Below are positions 1 through 12,359 of a stretch of 64,000 nt of DNA, piece after piece. Position 1 is the stretch's first letter, and the number at the start of each line of letters is the position of its first letter. The DNA comes from Siphonodentalium dalli (lineage: Eukaryota > Mollusca > Scaphopoda > Gadilida > Siphonodentaliidae), in the NCBI GenBank assembly GCA_032622095.1, contig CP136061.1, positions 235,555,815-235,619,814 on the forward strand. The letters are read 5' to 3'. A program made the translations under genes and the position numbers. The notes below the pieces were generated by a model. The model did no database searches. It saw nothing but the letters and a program-made list of their open reading frames with translations, and was not told the DNA's origin.

Positions 1-410
1 TTTGGTAATATAAACATTACATATACATACTAATATAGATATAAGCTGGTGGGAGCTTTATTATATATGAACCAAGCCACAACGCAAAATGTCCAAACAC
101 CAAGCCGCAGCTTGGTGTCCGTCGCGCTGTGTTCTAGGCGATTTAATTAGACTTTCGTCCATCAAATATCATTAAAATAGTTATATCTGGTCATATAAAC
201 ATCATATATACACAATAATATAGATATAAGCTGATGGGAGCTTTATTTTATATGAACCAAGCCACAACGCAAAATATCCAAACACCAAGCCGCAGCTTTG
301 TGTCCATCGCGCTGTGTTCTATAGGCGATTTAATTAGACTTTCGTCCATCAAATATCATTAAAATAGTTTTATTTGGTCATATAAACATCATATATACAT
401 AATAATATAG
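1..410. repeat. 185-bp tandem repeat, two copies plus a partial third
   Basis: The block starting with ataagctg and 'gggagcttta' is seen near 41 and again at 226, giving a period of 185 bp. The copies are highly similar and include the segment 'caccaagccgcagctt'. A third, truncated copy (tttggtcatataaacatc) begins near 372 and breaks off at about 410. The first copy is cut by the window edge, so the array may extend to the left. No coding potential is seen. Confidence 0.9.
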
Positions 411-1182
411 AATAAACGTCAATTTTGCTTCTTATTTCCAACGGCTTGGTATGGCTTGGTGTTTATTCACACCCAATTTCCTGGAGTTTTCATTTCAGAA
501 GGTTTTTTTTTTAAAGTACCGGTACCCTCAACAATAGTTCTATTGCCTCAACAATAGTTCTATTGCACTGCCGTGCGGTACACAAATATGATTTTTTCCC
601 CTTAACATTCGTCCACTATCATCGCTGGTCACAAACAAATGATAAGAAACGAAATCACCGCTGCAGATCCATTAGCAAAGTGAAGAAAATAATGAAACAA
701 TCAAATGATATGAATACGTTCACATATACTGGCAAATTTACCTGTCAAGTTTGCCGGAATATCGTCGAAGAAGGCTGTATGCATGGTGCACATGCTTGGT
801 CAGAATAAACATGGCAGTAACTCGTAGCATTTCACAGTTCCCAAACATGTAAATGATAAAACAATAGGCAGATATAATATGACTGTAATCTCAAACTTAA
901 TGGTTCAGAAAATGTAAAACGGATATAACATGTAGGGCACGGTTTATTAGGGATTCCATAAATACTCGAGTCAATTTTGCCAGCTCTTATACTGTTGTTT
1001 GTAACAATGTTAACAAACAATTAGTTCAATTCCGATGGTTTCCTTTCAAATCAAATCGATTTGATCGACAAACTGCATGGTCGGACGTAGGTAAGACTTG
1101 TTCGATATTCGGAATTAAATGCAAACAACAATAAAGTAACATGCACTGTCACGTAGGCCTATTAGTTTGGTCGTTATAGCTA
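411..1182. other. Spacer with no recognisable gene
   Basis: AT-rich sequence. It holds a 20-bp direct duplication (cctcaacaatagttctattg at about 527 and 547). Around 478-515 there is a stray copy of the 'tttcatttcagaagg' motif that is abundant at 5.9-6.6 and 11.4-11.9 kb. The reading frames are short and have no recognisable domain. Confidence 0.6.
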
Positions 1183-1370
1183 AGCTTTGAGGTTCACGAA
1201 CCCGGAACGAATACATTTATAATAAGCTGTTTTTGGTGGCAATATTGTAAATATATAATCTGCTGACCACATATATACGCTCAGTCGACTTCCCTAGCTG
1301 ACTGCTAGATGTGACCACACAATAATCCCAAAATTCCCGTGCGTTTCATGGATGACAATTTGTTATTTTG

Positions 1371-1386
1371 GGGGGGGGGGGGGGGG
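1371..1386. repeat. Poly-G tract
   Basis: A run of about 16 G that is absent from the equivalent place in copy B, which has only a short G run followed by taaaataa. It is probably a length-variable homopolymer. Confidence 0.9.
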
Positions 1387-1984
1387 ATACAGAAAACATG
1401 TACGAAAATTTTAATTTTAAGTTTAGTCAGGTCGATCAACGTGCATCCCTATTCCCCCAGGATTAAATTTCATCAATGGTTTTTGTTCGTAAGGATGTCT
1501 GTTCAAACTATTTCGACGTTAAAAGGTGACTGCATGTACCGGGCAATATGGTGGCCAAGATGACCGCCATTTCCTGGAGTATACCACCACTCACTAACTC
1601 ATTACATAAACTTGCAACAAATCGCATTGTTCTTGTTGCCATGGCATATGCCTGTCATTTCATGCATAATTTGACTATAAAAATCCAAAATGGTGGCAGA
1701 AATGGCAACCGGAAGAAGTAAAATGAGCATTTTGCGTTAACGTTCACCACACATGTAAATTGCGCCATAGTTGCGCCACCATATATGGTGTCCAATCCTA
1801 ATCCGACAGTAGTAAGTCATATCCCGAGTTTTCAAAATGACGGTGAAAATGGTAATCGGAAGTCAACAATTGGAGTGCCTTTTGTTAATTATTAACTAAA
1901 TCTTCAAAAACCGAATACATGTATCGCCAATAAGTAGTTATATATATCCTATCATACGAGTTTCCAAATCCGGCAAATAGTTTC

Positions 1985-3010
1985 AGAATACATAAAATGA
2001 GTGTCCGAAACCACATATCGAGTGTACCAAACCATATCCTGAGTTACTAATCATCCACCTGGTATCCAAAACAAATATGTGAGTATTCCAATCATTACGA
2101 CAGTATACCCCAATTCCAAATATTGTCTTGAGTACATCATCGCAATCAACCAACGAGTTTCCCAAATCACAAAGTAGTGCCCCCCAAACCATATGCTACT
2201 GATGTCCCAACCCACACAGATAGTCACCCAACCAATGCACCTGGTGTCCCAACCCACACCATGAGTGCCCCAAGCCATCCAATGAGTGTTTCAATCAACC
2301 CGATTAGTGTCGCAGCCCATGCAACGATTGTTCCAAGTCACATTGCATGACAGTGCCCAAACCAATGCAACTGGTCTTCCAAACCACATAGGTTGTACCC
2401 AAATCACATAGATTTTGTCCTAAACAACCCAAATTAGTGTCCATAACCATCCATTTTTGTTCAAAAACATACCACGAGCACCCAACGAGTGCCCAATGAG
2501 TACACAATGAGTTTTCCAAACCACCCAGCGAGTGTTCGAAACGAAAATAGTGTTTAATATGCATCCAATATGTACTCGTGTCAAACAAGTAGTGTCCCAT
2601 AGCATTCGAGGAGTGTCCTATGCCATATAACAGGTATTCCAAACCACCAACTGTCGTCTCAGTCCAGTCAACGTCCCAAATCTGTGAATCAATCAACCAA
2701 CAAGTGTCACAATTCACCAAAACTAGTGTTCCATATCTATCCACACAGAGTGCCCCAAACCACCCAATTGGTGTCACAAAACTATCCAATGGGTGTCACA
2801 AACCATCCAGCGGGTGACCCAAACCATAAAACTGGTATCATAAACCATCCAATGAGTTCCCAATCCACCCAACTGGTGTCAGAAACCATATACTGTCATC
2901 TTAATACATCAACAAATGGTGTACAAAACATTCCATACTCCGTGGAGTATTTAAGTCCATCAAATGAGTGTTCCAAACGATCCAATTGGTTTACGAAACC
3001 ACGACACACT
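1985..3010 (+). repeat. Degenerate minisatellite, forward orientation (copy A)
   Basis: About 1 kb made almost entirely of variants of a unit of roughly 22-28 bp, with consensus near gtgtcccaaaccacccaacga. The unit length drifts and no two neighbours are identical. Reading frames across it are proline-, asparagine- and histidine-rich, but these are by-products of the repeat and not genes. Confidence 0.85.
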
Positions 3011-3059
3011 CCCTTGTTGGATTGAGATATTCTATGAATAATTTTGTACAATTATTATA

Positions 3060-3600
3060 GTTGGGATAATCATTAGTTCAGGTGGTGTGGGATATTCTGT
3101 ATGCGGTTGTTTTAGACACTTGTTGAATGTTATTTAGACACTCCTGGTTCTGATGATTGGATGGTTATGGACACACATTGATTGGTTTGGGACACCCAGT
3201 GGATGGTTTGGGGTTCTCAATTGATGGTGTGAGACGCTCGTTGAGTGGTTTTGGGACACCATGCGCATGATTTGGGACACTCTCTGGGAGATATATGAGA
3301 ATCGTTGGATGGTTTGGAACACTCATTTGGGCGGGTTTGGTCAGCATTTGGGTGGTTTGGGATGCTAGTTGGTTTGATTGGAATACGTATTGGGTGGTTC
3401 GAGACACTAGTTGGCCGATTTGTGACACCCGTTCTGTGGACTGGGTTTGTTTGTGCAGTATATTAATTATAATGGTGGCTTGAGACACACGTTGCGTTGA
3501 TTTACGCTCCTTTGATGGTTTGGGACCCTCGTAAGTGGGTGTGAACACTCACTGGATATATTTGGATATCCTATTGTTGCTTTGGACACCCATCTGAGGC
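3060..3600 (-). repeat. Degenerate minisatellite, inverted orientation (copy A)
   Basis: The same motif as 1985-3010 but on the opposite strand (tggtttgggacactcgttg...). The two arrays face each other across about 50 bp, forming a very large imperfect inverted repeat. Confidence 0.85.
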
Positions 3601-4004
3601 GTATAGGATTATTGGCTATAAATTATATTCGATATGAGAAGATTTAGTAGAAATCATCGAAAATATTTTGATTTTCGATCGCCAATTTTTTCGACGCCAT
3701 TTTGGGACACCGAAGTGACAAATTATCGGTATATAGCTCACTATTATCGAATTAGAATTTGACATCATATACGGTGGTGCAACTAGCCATTTACGCCAAT
3801 AGTTTTTGGTGCGTCTAAATGGAAACAATCTGGTGAACATATGCGAAAATTGTCCAATTTTATTATTTTTGTCCCTAATTTGGAAAGTGATGTTCTCATC
3901 TCTGGTAAACGGGCACCAGTGGTTCATATCGGTCATTATCGGACATCTAATTAGTATCAGTATACTGGGTGTTCGATTTCGGATATTCTGGGCATTGTTT
4001 AAAT

Positions 4005-4355
4005 AAATTTTAATTTGAGGGACACTGAAGGGCCAAATCCTCGTGATATGGGTCATAATTATTAGATATTAATGTTATTTAACATGGTATATCAATTTTA
4101 ATTCGAGGGACACTGAAGGGCCGAATCCTCGTGATGGTCATAATTATCAGATATTAATGTTATTTAACATGGTATATCAATGTTAATTCGAGGGACACTG
4201 AAGGGCCAAATCCTCGTGATATGGGTCATAATTATCAGATATTAATGATATTTAACATGGTATATCAATTTTAATTCGAGGGACACTGAAGGGCCAAATC
4301 CTCGTGATATGGGTCATAATTATCAGATATTAATGTTATTTAACATGGTATATGT
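4005..4355. repeat. Local 85-88-bp tandem repeat, four copies
   Basis: The motif 'gagggacactgaagggcc' starts at about 4017, 4105, 4190 and 4278. Each unit ends in a block containing 'tatttaacatggtata'. Copy B has this segment only once (about 10870-10950), so the amplification happened in copy A after the units separated. Confidence 0.9.
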
Positions 4356-5724
4356 TTGCCAGATGGCCATTCAAACCAATAGTTTTCTTTGAAATGGAAA
4401 CTATCTGGTGAAATTGAGCGAAAATTGCCCAATTTGACCACTTACGGGCACCATTTTGTCCTCCATTTTGGATTTTGTCATGACAACAATAATAATTTGT
4501 TTTTGATGCACATTTCTGCCATCTTTATAACTTAAATATGACAACAAAGCCATACATGTATATGGGACTTTTCGAAGAGCTCTAGAAAATTTCCCCCAAA
4601 GTAGATTTTGAATATGTTGTTCCCCAGATATACTGCCCGACAAAATGACATGAAAAATTACGTATTATATCTGTATTGTTTTATCTCTTATATTAGAACT
4701 ATGAAATGCCACGAGTAATTACTGTGCCATACCATAGCTTATGACCAAGAACTATACAGACTTCTACAACAAAATTTCGACAAACTTATCAGGTAAATTT
4801 GTCACTTTGTGAACTTAGCGCCCATAACATTTGATTGCCAGTGTTTCATAATTTTCTACACCATTTTTAATGATTTTGTTTTTTTCACCATTTGGTCTGT
4901 AACCAGTGATGACAGTGGAGGAAATATTAAGGAAAAAAAAATCATCTTTGCATACGGCAGGCCAAATAGAACTATTTTCTCGCTGGGTATTTTCAACCCC
5001 ACCACCCCTTCTTAAGTGGGAGATGCACGTTTTGCACAAATCACAGTAAATCCAGCCAGAAATGACAAGTGATTTTCAACAAAGAATTTGTCTGGATCTA
5101 TCTGGTGAAAAATCTTAAAAGTTACATATGATAATTTTCATTATATATAGAATCAGAGCAATTATAAAGAGACAATAACTATAATGGATTTTAATACATT
5201 TGAGAGGTTGTAAATATTTGTTTCGTTTCTGTCCCTTTAGGTACCGAGAACTGCCAGAAAAATTTATAATTTCAAACAACATGTCAACCATCAAATAGCT
5301 TATTGTCTTGACTCCATGATAGGAGGCTTCATTTGTATCATAATATTGAGTTAGATTTTTAATTGCATATTATAGCATCATGCATACCCCATGTATTATA
5401 ATGAAGAATAAAGCAGTCACAAAATCAAGAAAAATCAAGAAAAATTAAGTCTCCTCTCATGATCTTCAGATATGATATCATGTATATATGAAATGCACTT
5501 TCGAAAAAAATCTGTTTTACAGTAGTTATCGGTACCTGAACACAGTGAAATTTTAAAGATTTTTCATGCCATAAAAGTAAAGTAAATGAGATTATAATAA
5601 CCAAATGGCCAATGGTTCTTATGTATGGTACCACAATAATCTCTTGTACAAAATTTCACAAAGATATTCCTGATAGATTTAGAGAAAATACATTTTGAAA
5701 TACCAGGAAATTTTGGCAAAACGT

Positions 5725-6630
5725 GCGTCTGACCCTTAAATGATAACGCCACGGAATTTCGTTTCCTAAGCGATATTTTTTTGACCAGCGATAGCAGGAT
5801 AAATATTGAGAGAGAAACAAATCATCATTGTATACGACAGTATGTGCAAAAAAAGAGTTAATTTTCGGGTTTTTGGGGGCACTTTAAAAAAAAACCTTCT
5901 GAAATAAAAACGCCAGGAAATTTCGTTTCAGAAATTGTGTATTATTGATCAGTGATGACAGAGCACTATTAAAATAAAAATCAACATTGTATTCTAATGT
6001 GCAAATATATATCATTTTTGGGGGTTTTGGGGTTACTTTCAAAACCCCCTTCTGAAATGAAAAAGTCATGAAATTTCGTTTCAGAAATTGTGTATTATTG
6101 TTCAGCGATGACTAGAGCACTATTACTATAAAAATCAGCTTCGTAATCCGAGAGCCTGTTGGGTTCTATTTGCACAATCGCGTACGAAAGGTTTGATGCC
6201 CCAGATTTGTTCCACACCAGGAACGTTTAAATAAATCCGATTTCTTAAGTTCCGCATTCCTGGCGTTTAGGGGCCAGAGACCCCACAAAACCCCCAAAAA
6301 TGATTTCTATTTACACTTTTGAGTACAAAACTGATTTTATATTAATAGTTCTCCAGCAAACACTGATCAACAATCCACAATTTCTGAAACGACATTTCCT
6401 GGCGTTTTCATTTCAGAAGGGTTTTTTTATGGTACCCCCAAAAATGACTTCTATTTGCACTTACGAGTGCAAAGCTGATTTTTGTATTAATAGTGCTCTA
6501 GTCATTACTGATCGATGATACACAATTTCTGAACGAAATTACCTGGCGTTTTCATTACAGAAGGGGTTTTTGAATGTAACCCCAACAACCGGAAAATTTA
6601 CTTTTATTTGCACATACTGTCGAATACAAA
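5725..6630. repeat. About 153-bp repeats in inverted arrangement
   Basis: Units containing 'aatttcgtttcagaaattgtg' and 'ttctgaaatgaaaa' occur in direct orientation at about 5740, 5896 and 6049. They recur in reverse orientation at about 6360-6430 and 6500-6570 (atttcctggcgttttcattt). The centre is near 6200, so the region is a large imperfect palindrome. The direct half is repeated in copy B at 11425-11900. Confidence 0.8.
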
Positions 6631-6950
6631 GCACACCTTTGAGGTAAACCAGGAATAAATTTATAATAAGCTGTTTTTGGTGTCAGTTCTGTAAATATAC
6701 AAATCTACTGACCACAAATGTTCCCTAACTGCTAAATATGACCAAACAGCAAAAATTTCCGCGCGTTTCAAGGAGGAAAATTCGTTATTTTTGGGTAAAA
6801 TAAAAATGCAGAAAAACATGTAAGAAAATGAAAATTGAAATTTTAGTCCGGGAACCAAGTCGGTCAACGTGCATACCCCATCCAGGATTAAACTTCATTC
6901 ATTTTTTTTGTAAGGATGTCTGCTCAAACTATTTCGACGTTAAAAGGTGA

Positions 6951-6959
6951 TCTCGTACA
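6951..6959. repeat. 9-bp target-site duplication, left copy
   Basis: tctcgtaca occurs here and again at 8307-8315, exactly flanking the inverted ends tagtccaagtc / gacttggacta. The flanks outside correspond to contiguous sequence in copy A (around 1530), which supports an insertion. Confidence 0.8.
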
Positions 6960-8306
6960 TAGTCCAAGTCTTCTCGTACTAAAACCAGCTAAGATATTGG
7001 GATGGCGATTTGCTGTTTTTAGTCCAAGCCCGCTTGCATACTAATCCTATCACACGAGTTACGCCCACGGTCTGTGGCGGGAATCTGTGGTGTATTTTAC
7101 TCGATTTACCTAATGAATCAATACATGATGCTATATACATCGGAAAGAGAGACATCTTATGGTCATAATGGTGTATAATAATCTAACTTTCATGTTAAAT
7201 TACGCATAGAATATTCCGATTGATTGTCACCAACATCGCTGTTTTTTCTGTTTGTTTACTTAACTGAAAGCCGAACTCAGGTTCCGAAGAACTTCGGCAT
7301 TGTCCGGTGTTTGTTCTGGGTATTCTAGTTTCCGTTTCTATATATAGCGCGGGGTTTTCCGAACAAAATAGCGAAACCCGATCGCCGCAAAGTCCAGTTT
7401 CCAATGTGCTTTGAGAACAATTCCCGCACTAAAAACTTAATGACATAATGGAGGATCAGAAAGGTAGTTTTGTTGACAATTTTCGCAAGCAACTTGTCAA
7501 AATTGGAGCAAATTAGAACTCTTGTGTCTGACTTGCCATGCGTGTGATTTTCATCCATGTGCATTTTGACTTTTGTGTTGATAAAATAATCGGAGAACCG
7601 AATCACACAGTTTAGAAATATAGTTCTTCCGTTTTAGTGGGACTTTTCAAACTTAAGGTTAAAAATTTATACAAATTTTGTTTGATTTTGTGTGTGCTTA
7701 ACAAGAGCAGTATATTGCTCTGTTCGCTTAGTATATATCTTAATTTCGCTGAAGTCCACCAAATGTGGGAAATGTAGCACCATATTATTTATTCTAATGG
7801 TCGTTGTGTTTACACTGTTTTAAACTTTTGAGAGGGTTGTAATTCCCCGTAATTTATTTAATGTATTACATTTATATCTTCAATGTTTAATTAATCTATT
7901 TATTTTTTATTTATTGACACACATAATTACGATTACAATGGAGAATTCATCGTAATTTGCGTGGTCAGTCGAAAATCTACGGAATATTTTCAACGGAAAA
8001 TGCCGAACACAGTTCGCGAGGTCAACTGAGTTCGCATACTTTTAACAATTTGTAAACATTGCGGTAAATGTCCCTTTTCGCATTAAATTACCGCTTTCAA
8101 TTCACAACTGATGTGGGTTTCAGATCAAATAGCATTTCTTCTGCGGAAAATATCCGTTTATTGTCGCAATTGTGATATTTTATTTCATATAATTGTGGTT
8201 TTATTTGAGCGGGTCACTAACGCTTAAGTCGTGTCATAAGAATGCATGGGCCTGGAACTCGGACTAAAGACCGGCACCTCCATCCCAATATCTTGGACTT
8301 GGACTA
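6960..8306. mobile_element. 1347-bp inverted-repeat DNA element with 9-bp target duplication
   Basis: The ends are perfect 11-bp inverted repeats (tagtccaagtc). After about 20 extra bases on the left, a further 15-bp inverted match follows (aagatattgggatgg at 6991-7005 against 8280-8294), then weaker similarity. The element is absent from the homologous place in copy A. No transposase is recognisable in any frame, so it is probably non-autonomous. A 9-bp duplication is seen in some superfamilies (for example Mutator-like and Merlin-like elements), but the family cannot be assigned here. A shorter relative is at 39791-40283. Confidence 0.75.
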
Positions 8307-8739
8307 TCTCGTACAGTGAATGTACCGGGCAATATGGCGGCCATTTCCGGGAGTATACCCCCAATCACTTCATAAATTTACAACAAAAACCCATTGTTCT
8401 TGTTTCCATGGCATATGCCTGTCAGTTCATGCATAATTTGACTGAAATTTTTTTCCAAAATGGAGGACAAAATGGCAACTGGAAGTAGTAAAAAGGCATT
8501 TTACGGTAACTTTCACCATAGGTGCCAGTTGCCCCACCATACAGGATGTCCAAAATAGTAAGTCATAACCCGAGTTTTCAAAAAATGACGACGAAAATGG
8601 CAATCGGAATTCAACAATTGAAGTGCTTTTTTAATTTCTAACTTTTTAAACTAAATCTTCAAATATCGAATAAATTCATAGCCAATAAGTAGTGGTATAT
8701 ATGCCATCATACCAGTTTCCAAAGCCACCAACTAGTTTC

Positions 8740-9960
8740 AGAATGAGTGTCCCAAACCACCTAACGAGTGTATACCAAACAATATACTGAGTCACCTACC
8801 TACATGTAGTATCAAAAACCAATCTATAAGTATCCCCAATCCATACGTCTGGTGCCCCAAATTCAAATATTGTCACGAGTAAACATCGTAAATACTCCAT
8901 CCAACGAGTTTCCCAAACCACCAAGTAGTGCCCCAAACCATATGCAACTGGTTCCCAACCCGCATAGTCCTCCAATCAACGCATCTGATGTCCTAGCTCA
9001 CACAATGAGTTCCACAAGCCATCATAAGTCATCTAAATTCACCCGATTATCGTCGCAACCCTGCAACGATTGTTCCAAACCACAGTGCATGGTAGTGCCC
9101 CAAACAATGCAACTTGTGTTCCAAACTACACAGGTTTTGTCCCAAACTACCAAAAATGAGTGTCCCTAACATCCAACGGGTGCTCCAAATCATACAACGA
9201 GTTGGGTCAATCCATCAAATGATTGCCACAAACCACCAAATGAGTGTCCCAAACCATCCAGCGAGTGTTCGAAAGGAAAAGAGTGTCTAATATGCACCAA
9301 TACATCACAACTAGAGTCCCACGTCATCCGGGGAGAGTTCTATGTCATATAACAGGTGCCCCAAATCACCAAAAGTCGTCTCAATCCATTCAATGGCCCA
9401 ATCAGTAAACAAATGACAAATTAGTGTCCCATTCCACCTCACATGTGTCCCATATCCACATGTACATGGAGTGTCCAACACCACGCAATTGGTGTCTCAA
9501 ACCATGAAATGTGTGCCACAAACCACCCAACGAGTGATCCAGACCATAAAACTAGTATAACAAACCAGCCATTGAGTTCCCACTCCACCCAAATGGTGTC
9601 ACAAACCATCTACTAACTGGCATCTCAATACATTCAAACTAGTGTACAAAACCCTCCACCGAGTATTTAACCCTTTCATGGTGGGTGCTGTGCTGCTGCA
9701 ACTTTAATGATCCTATGTGCCATGCATTCTCCCATAGGGAGTCTTGTATATATAAGAGAATGCTGTGGCTAACACAACCAAGGTAAGTTTTGTTAGGCCA
9801 ATGCATATTCTTATATATGCGATGCGCCCTATGGCACCGGGTTTTCGCAAAATTTCAAGAAGCTACAGTCATTAAAAGGTTAAGACCATCAAATGAGTGT
9901 TCCAAACCATCCAGTGGGTTTACCAAACCAAGAAACACTCTCTGTGGGGTTTAAGATATT
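8740..9960 (+). repeat. Degenerate minisatellite, forward orientation (copy B)
   Basis: Counterpart of 1985-3010, again built from variants of gtgtcccaaaccacccaacga. It is interrupted by the TTAA element at 9671-9879. Confidence 0.85.
9671..9879. mobile_element. TTAA-flanked MITE, 209 bp, with empty site in copy A
   Basis: The flanks are TTAA at 9667-9670 and 9880-9883. The ends read ccctttcatgg and, inverted, ccttttaatg. The paralogous site in copy A (TTAA at 2951-2954, followed by 'ccatcaaatgag') lacks the insert, so this is an insertion that left a TTAA duplication. TTAA is the target typical of piggyBac-like and Kolobok elements. The interior contains degenerate versions of the hairpin module described at 23871. 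No transposase is present. Confidence 0.85.
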
Positions 9961-10560
9961 CGATGGATGATTTTGTACAATAGTTGGGACAATCATTCGA
10001 TGGTGTGGGACATTCTGCATGGGGTGGTATTTGACACCAGTTTGATGTTTTTAGACACTCCTGGTCCTTGTGGTTTGAGGCAATCGTCATGTTGCATGGG
10101 ACGCCATTGGATGGGTGTGCACACTCAATTTATTGGTTTGCATTGGACACACACGTGATGGTGTGGGGTTCTCAATTGATGGTTGAAGGTGCTCGTTGTG
10201 ATGTTTTGGACACCACGTGCAATTTGGGACATTCTCTGGATAATATATGTCAATCGTTTGATGGTTTGGATTACTCATTAGGGCAAAATTTGGATGGTTT
10301 GCGACACTAGTTGGGTCGACTGGGATACGCATTGGGTGGTACGGGACACTGGTTGGCAAATATGGGATGCCCGTTTTGTGGACTGGGTTGGTTTGGTGTA
10401 CTATATCAATTAAGATTGTGGTTTGAGACCCCCGTTGCGTGGATTTAAGCGCCTTAGATTACTTGGGACACTCGTTAAGTGGTTTTGGACACCCATTGGA
10501 TATGTTTGGATAGAAGTTTGGTTGCTTTTGACACTCATCTCATGACATATAGGACAATTG
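9960..10560 (-). repeat. Degenerate minisatellite, inverted orientation (copy B)
   Basis: Counterpart of 3060-3600 (motif tggtttgggacactcg). It faces the array at 8740-9960. Confidence 0.85.
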
Positions 10561-11424
10561 GCTATAAATTTTATTCGATATGAGAAGATTTAGTTACAAT
10601 ATAAATCAATGAAAATATTTATTTTTCTTTATTTTCGATGCCATGGACAGTCTGTTGAACTTCAGCCAAACTTGCCCAATTTTACTGCTGCCGGTCGCCA
10701 TTTTGTCCTAATTTGGATACTGATGTCCTCGTTTCTGTCCTAAATGGGCACTAATGGTTCATATCTGCCATCTTATTAGTATTCAGTATTCAGTACACCG
10801 GTGAGTTCAATTCTCTTCTGGACGTTAAAATAATAATTGATTTTTCTTCGAAATTGTGTTTAAATCTATTTTAATTTGATGGACATTGAAGGGCCAAATC
10901 CTCGTGATATGGCTCATTATCAGATATCGATTTAGCATGGTAAAAAAGTTTCTTAAAATAATGGAAACTGTCTGGTAAAATGTAACGAAATTTGCCCAAT
11001 TTGACCACATCCGTTCAACATTTTGTCCGCTATTTTGGATTTTGTAATGACAACAAAAATAATTTGTTCTTGTTGCATGTTTCTGCCATCTTTATAACAT
11101 AAATTAAATTTCATTGAAGTTTATATTCCACAATGAACGAAATATCTGACAATAAAGCCATACTCAAAGAACTCTAGAGAATTTTCCCCAAAGTGAAGAA
11201 AATGTTGTTCCCCGATTCTGCCCGATAAATTGACACAAACAATTACATATTGTATATTTTCCATTGTTTTATCGCTTATATGAGAACTATGAAATACCAC
11301 GTGTTACTGCACCATTGATTCTGACCAAGAACAAAAACAAAAATTACCCCACCCCAATAATACTTACTCCTATATAATTAAGTATTATTGGGGTAGTGTC
11401 CATTTTTGTTCTGGTGACCTGTGC

Positions 11425-11900
11425 TTCTTAAATGAAAACGTCACGGAATTTCGTTTCTTAAACGAGGTTTTTACGACCAGCGATAGCAGGATAACTATTG
11501 GGGTAAAAAATCAGCTTTGTCTTCGACATTATGCGCAAATAAAAGTAAATTTTCGGGTTTTGGGGGGTATTTAAAAAACAAACATTCTGAAATGAAAACG
11601 CCAGGGAATTTCGTTTCAGAAATTGTGTATTATTGATCAGTGATGACTAGAACACTACTAATATGAACATCAGCCGTGTACTCGAAGGTGCAAATAGAAG
11701 TCATTTTGGGGGTTTTGGGCCCGGTAATTTCAACCCCCCCCCCTTCTGAAATGAAAACACCAGGAAATTTCGTTTCAGAAATTGTGTATTGTTGATCAGT
11801 GATTGCTGGAGAACTATTAATATAAAAATCAGCTTTGTACTCAAAAGTTCAAATATAAGTCATTTTTGGGGTTTTTGTGGGGTCTCTGGCCCCTAAACGC
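11425..11900. repeat. About 155-bp direct repeats, three units
   Basis: Units begin near 11430, 11585 and 11742 with 'tctgaaatgaaaac' and contain 'aatttcgtttcagaaattgt'. They match the units at 5740-6140. A run of nine C lies near 11737-11745. Confidence 0.85.
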
Positions 11901-12359
11901 CAGGAACGCGGAACTTAAGAAAACCGATTTCTTTGAACATTCCTGGGGTGTAAGAAATCTGGGGCATCAAACATTTTGTACGCATATGTGCAAATAGAAT
12001 CCAGCAGGCTCCCTGATTATATACTGAGGGTCATTTATGGGAATACACATTACGATTTTCCATATTTTAAGCCGCCATCTCGATGGCCATCTTTTAAACC
12101 ATTATCAAACATTGGGCTCAATGATACATAGTGTAATCCAGCAAACGTGTGCTTGGTTCGGTGAGCGTAACCACATTATCCCTTCTTATCGAGATTGCCA
12201 TGTTTAGAACTGACTTGAGTAATTTACATTCAGGAGTTACGGCCATTTCTGCGTCAGCTGGTTTTGTACCACAGTTTTTGTCTCATTTTGCCCTATATAG
12301 GCCCTATACTATTAACTCTTTCTTTAGTAAATACTCATTGGTGAGTATAGTCCATTTAA

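Larger units (their letters stand above)
1183..6634. repeat. Long noncoding repeat unit, copy A of a tandem pair
   Basis: From 'ctttgaggt' and 'ttataataagctgttttt' (about 1217) onward this segment can be followed, block by block and in the same order, in copy B (6635-12010). Matching blocks include 'ctatttcgacgttaaaaggtga' (about 1507 and 6929), 'accgggcaatatgg' (about 1538 and 8323), the opposed cccaaacca arrays, the 'gaagggccaaatcctcgtgat' block (4029 and about 10887) and the 'gaccagcgatagcagg' block (about 5782 and 11468). Divergence is substantial, so the duplication is old. About 4770-5720 has no counterpart in B. No protein-coding content is supported. Confidence 0.75.
6635..12010. repeat. 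Long noncoding repeat unit, copy B of a tandem pair
   Basis: This is the second copy of the unit described at 1183-6634, in direct orientation and immediately following it. It carries two insertions that copy A lacks, at 6960-8306 and 9671-9879. It lacks the counterpart of 4770-5720, where it has instead a short hairpin (about 11345-11398, arms accccaataatactta). The homology to the end blocks of A stops near 12005. Confidence 0.75.

Noticed and set aside
2304-3025. Reading frames of 60-161 codons on both strands with repeated proline/asparagine/histidine or tryptophan/glycine motifs
   Set aside because: They are translations of the degenerate minisatellite. Several frames are open on both strands at once because the unit contains few stops, and none has a domain.
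8852-9169. A 105-codon frame rich in PNH
   Set aside because: Same repeat artefact in copy B.
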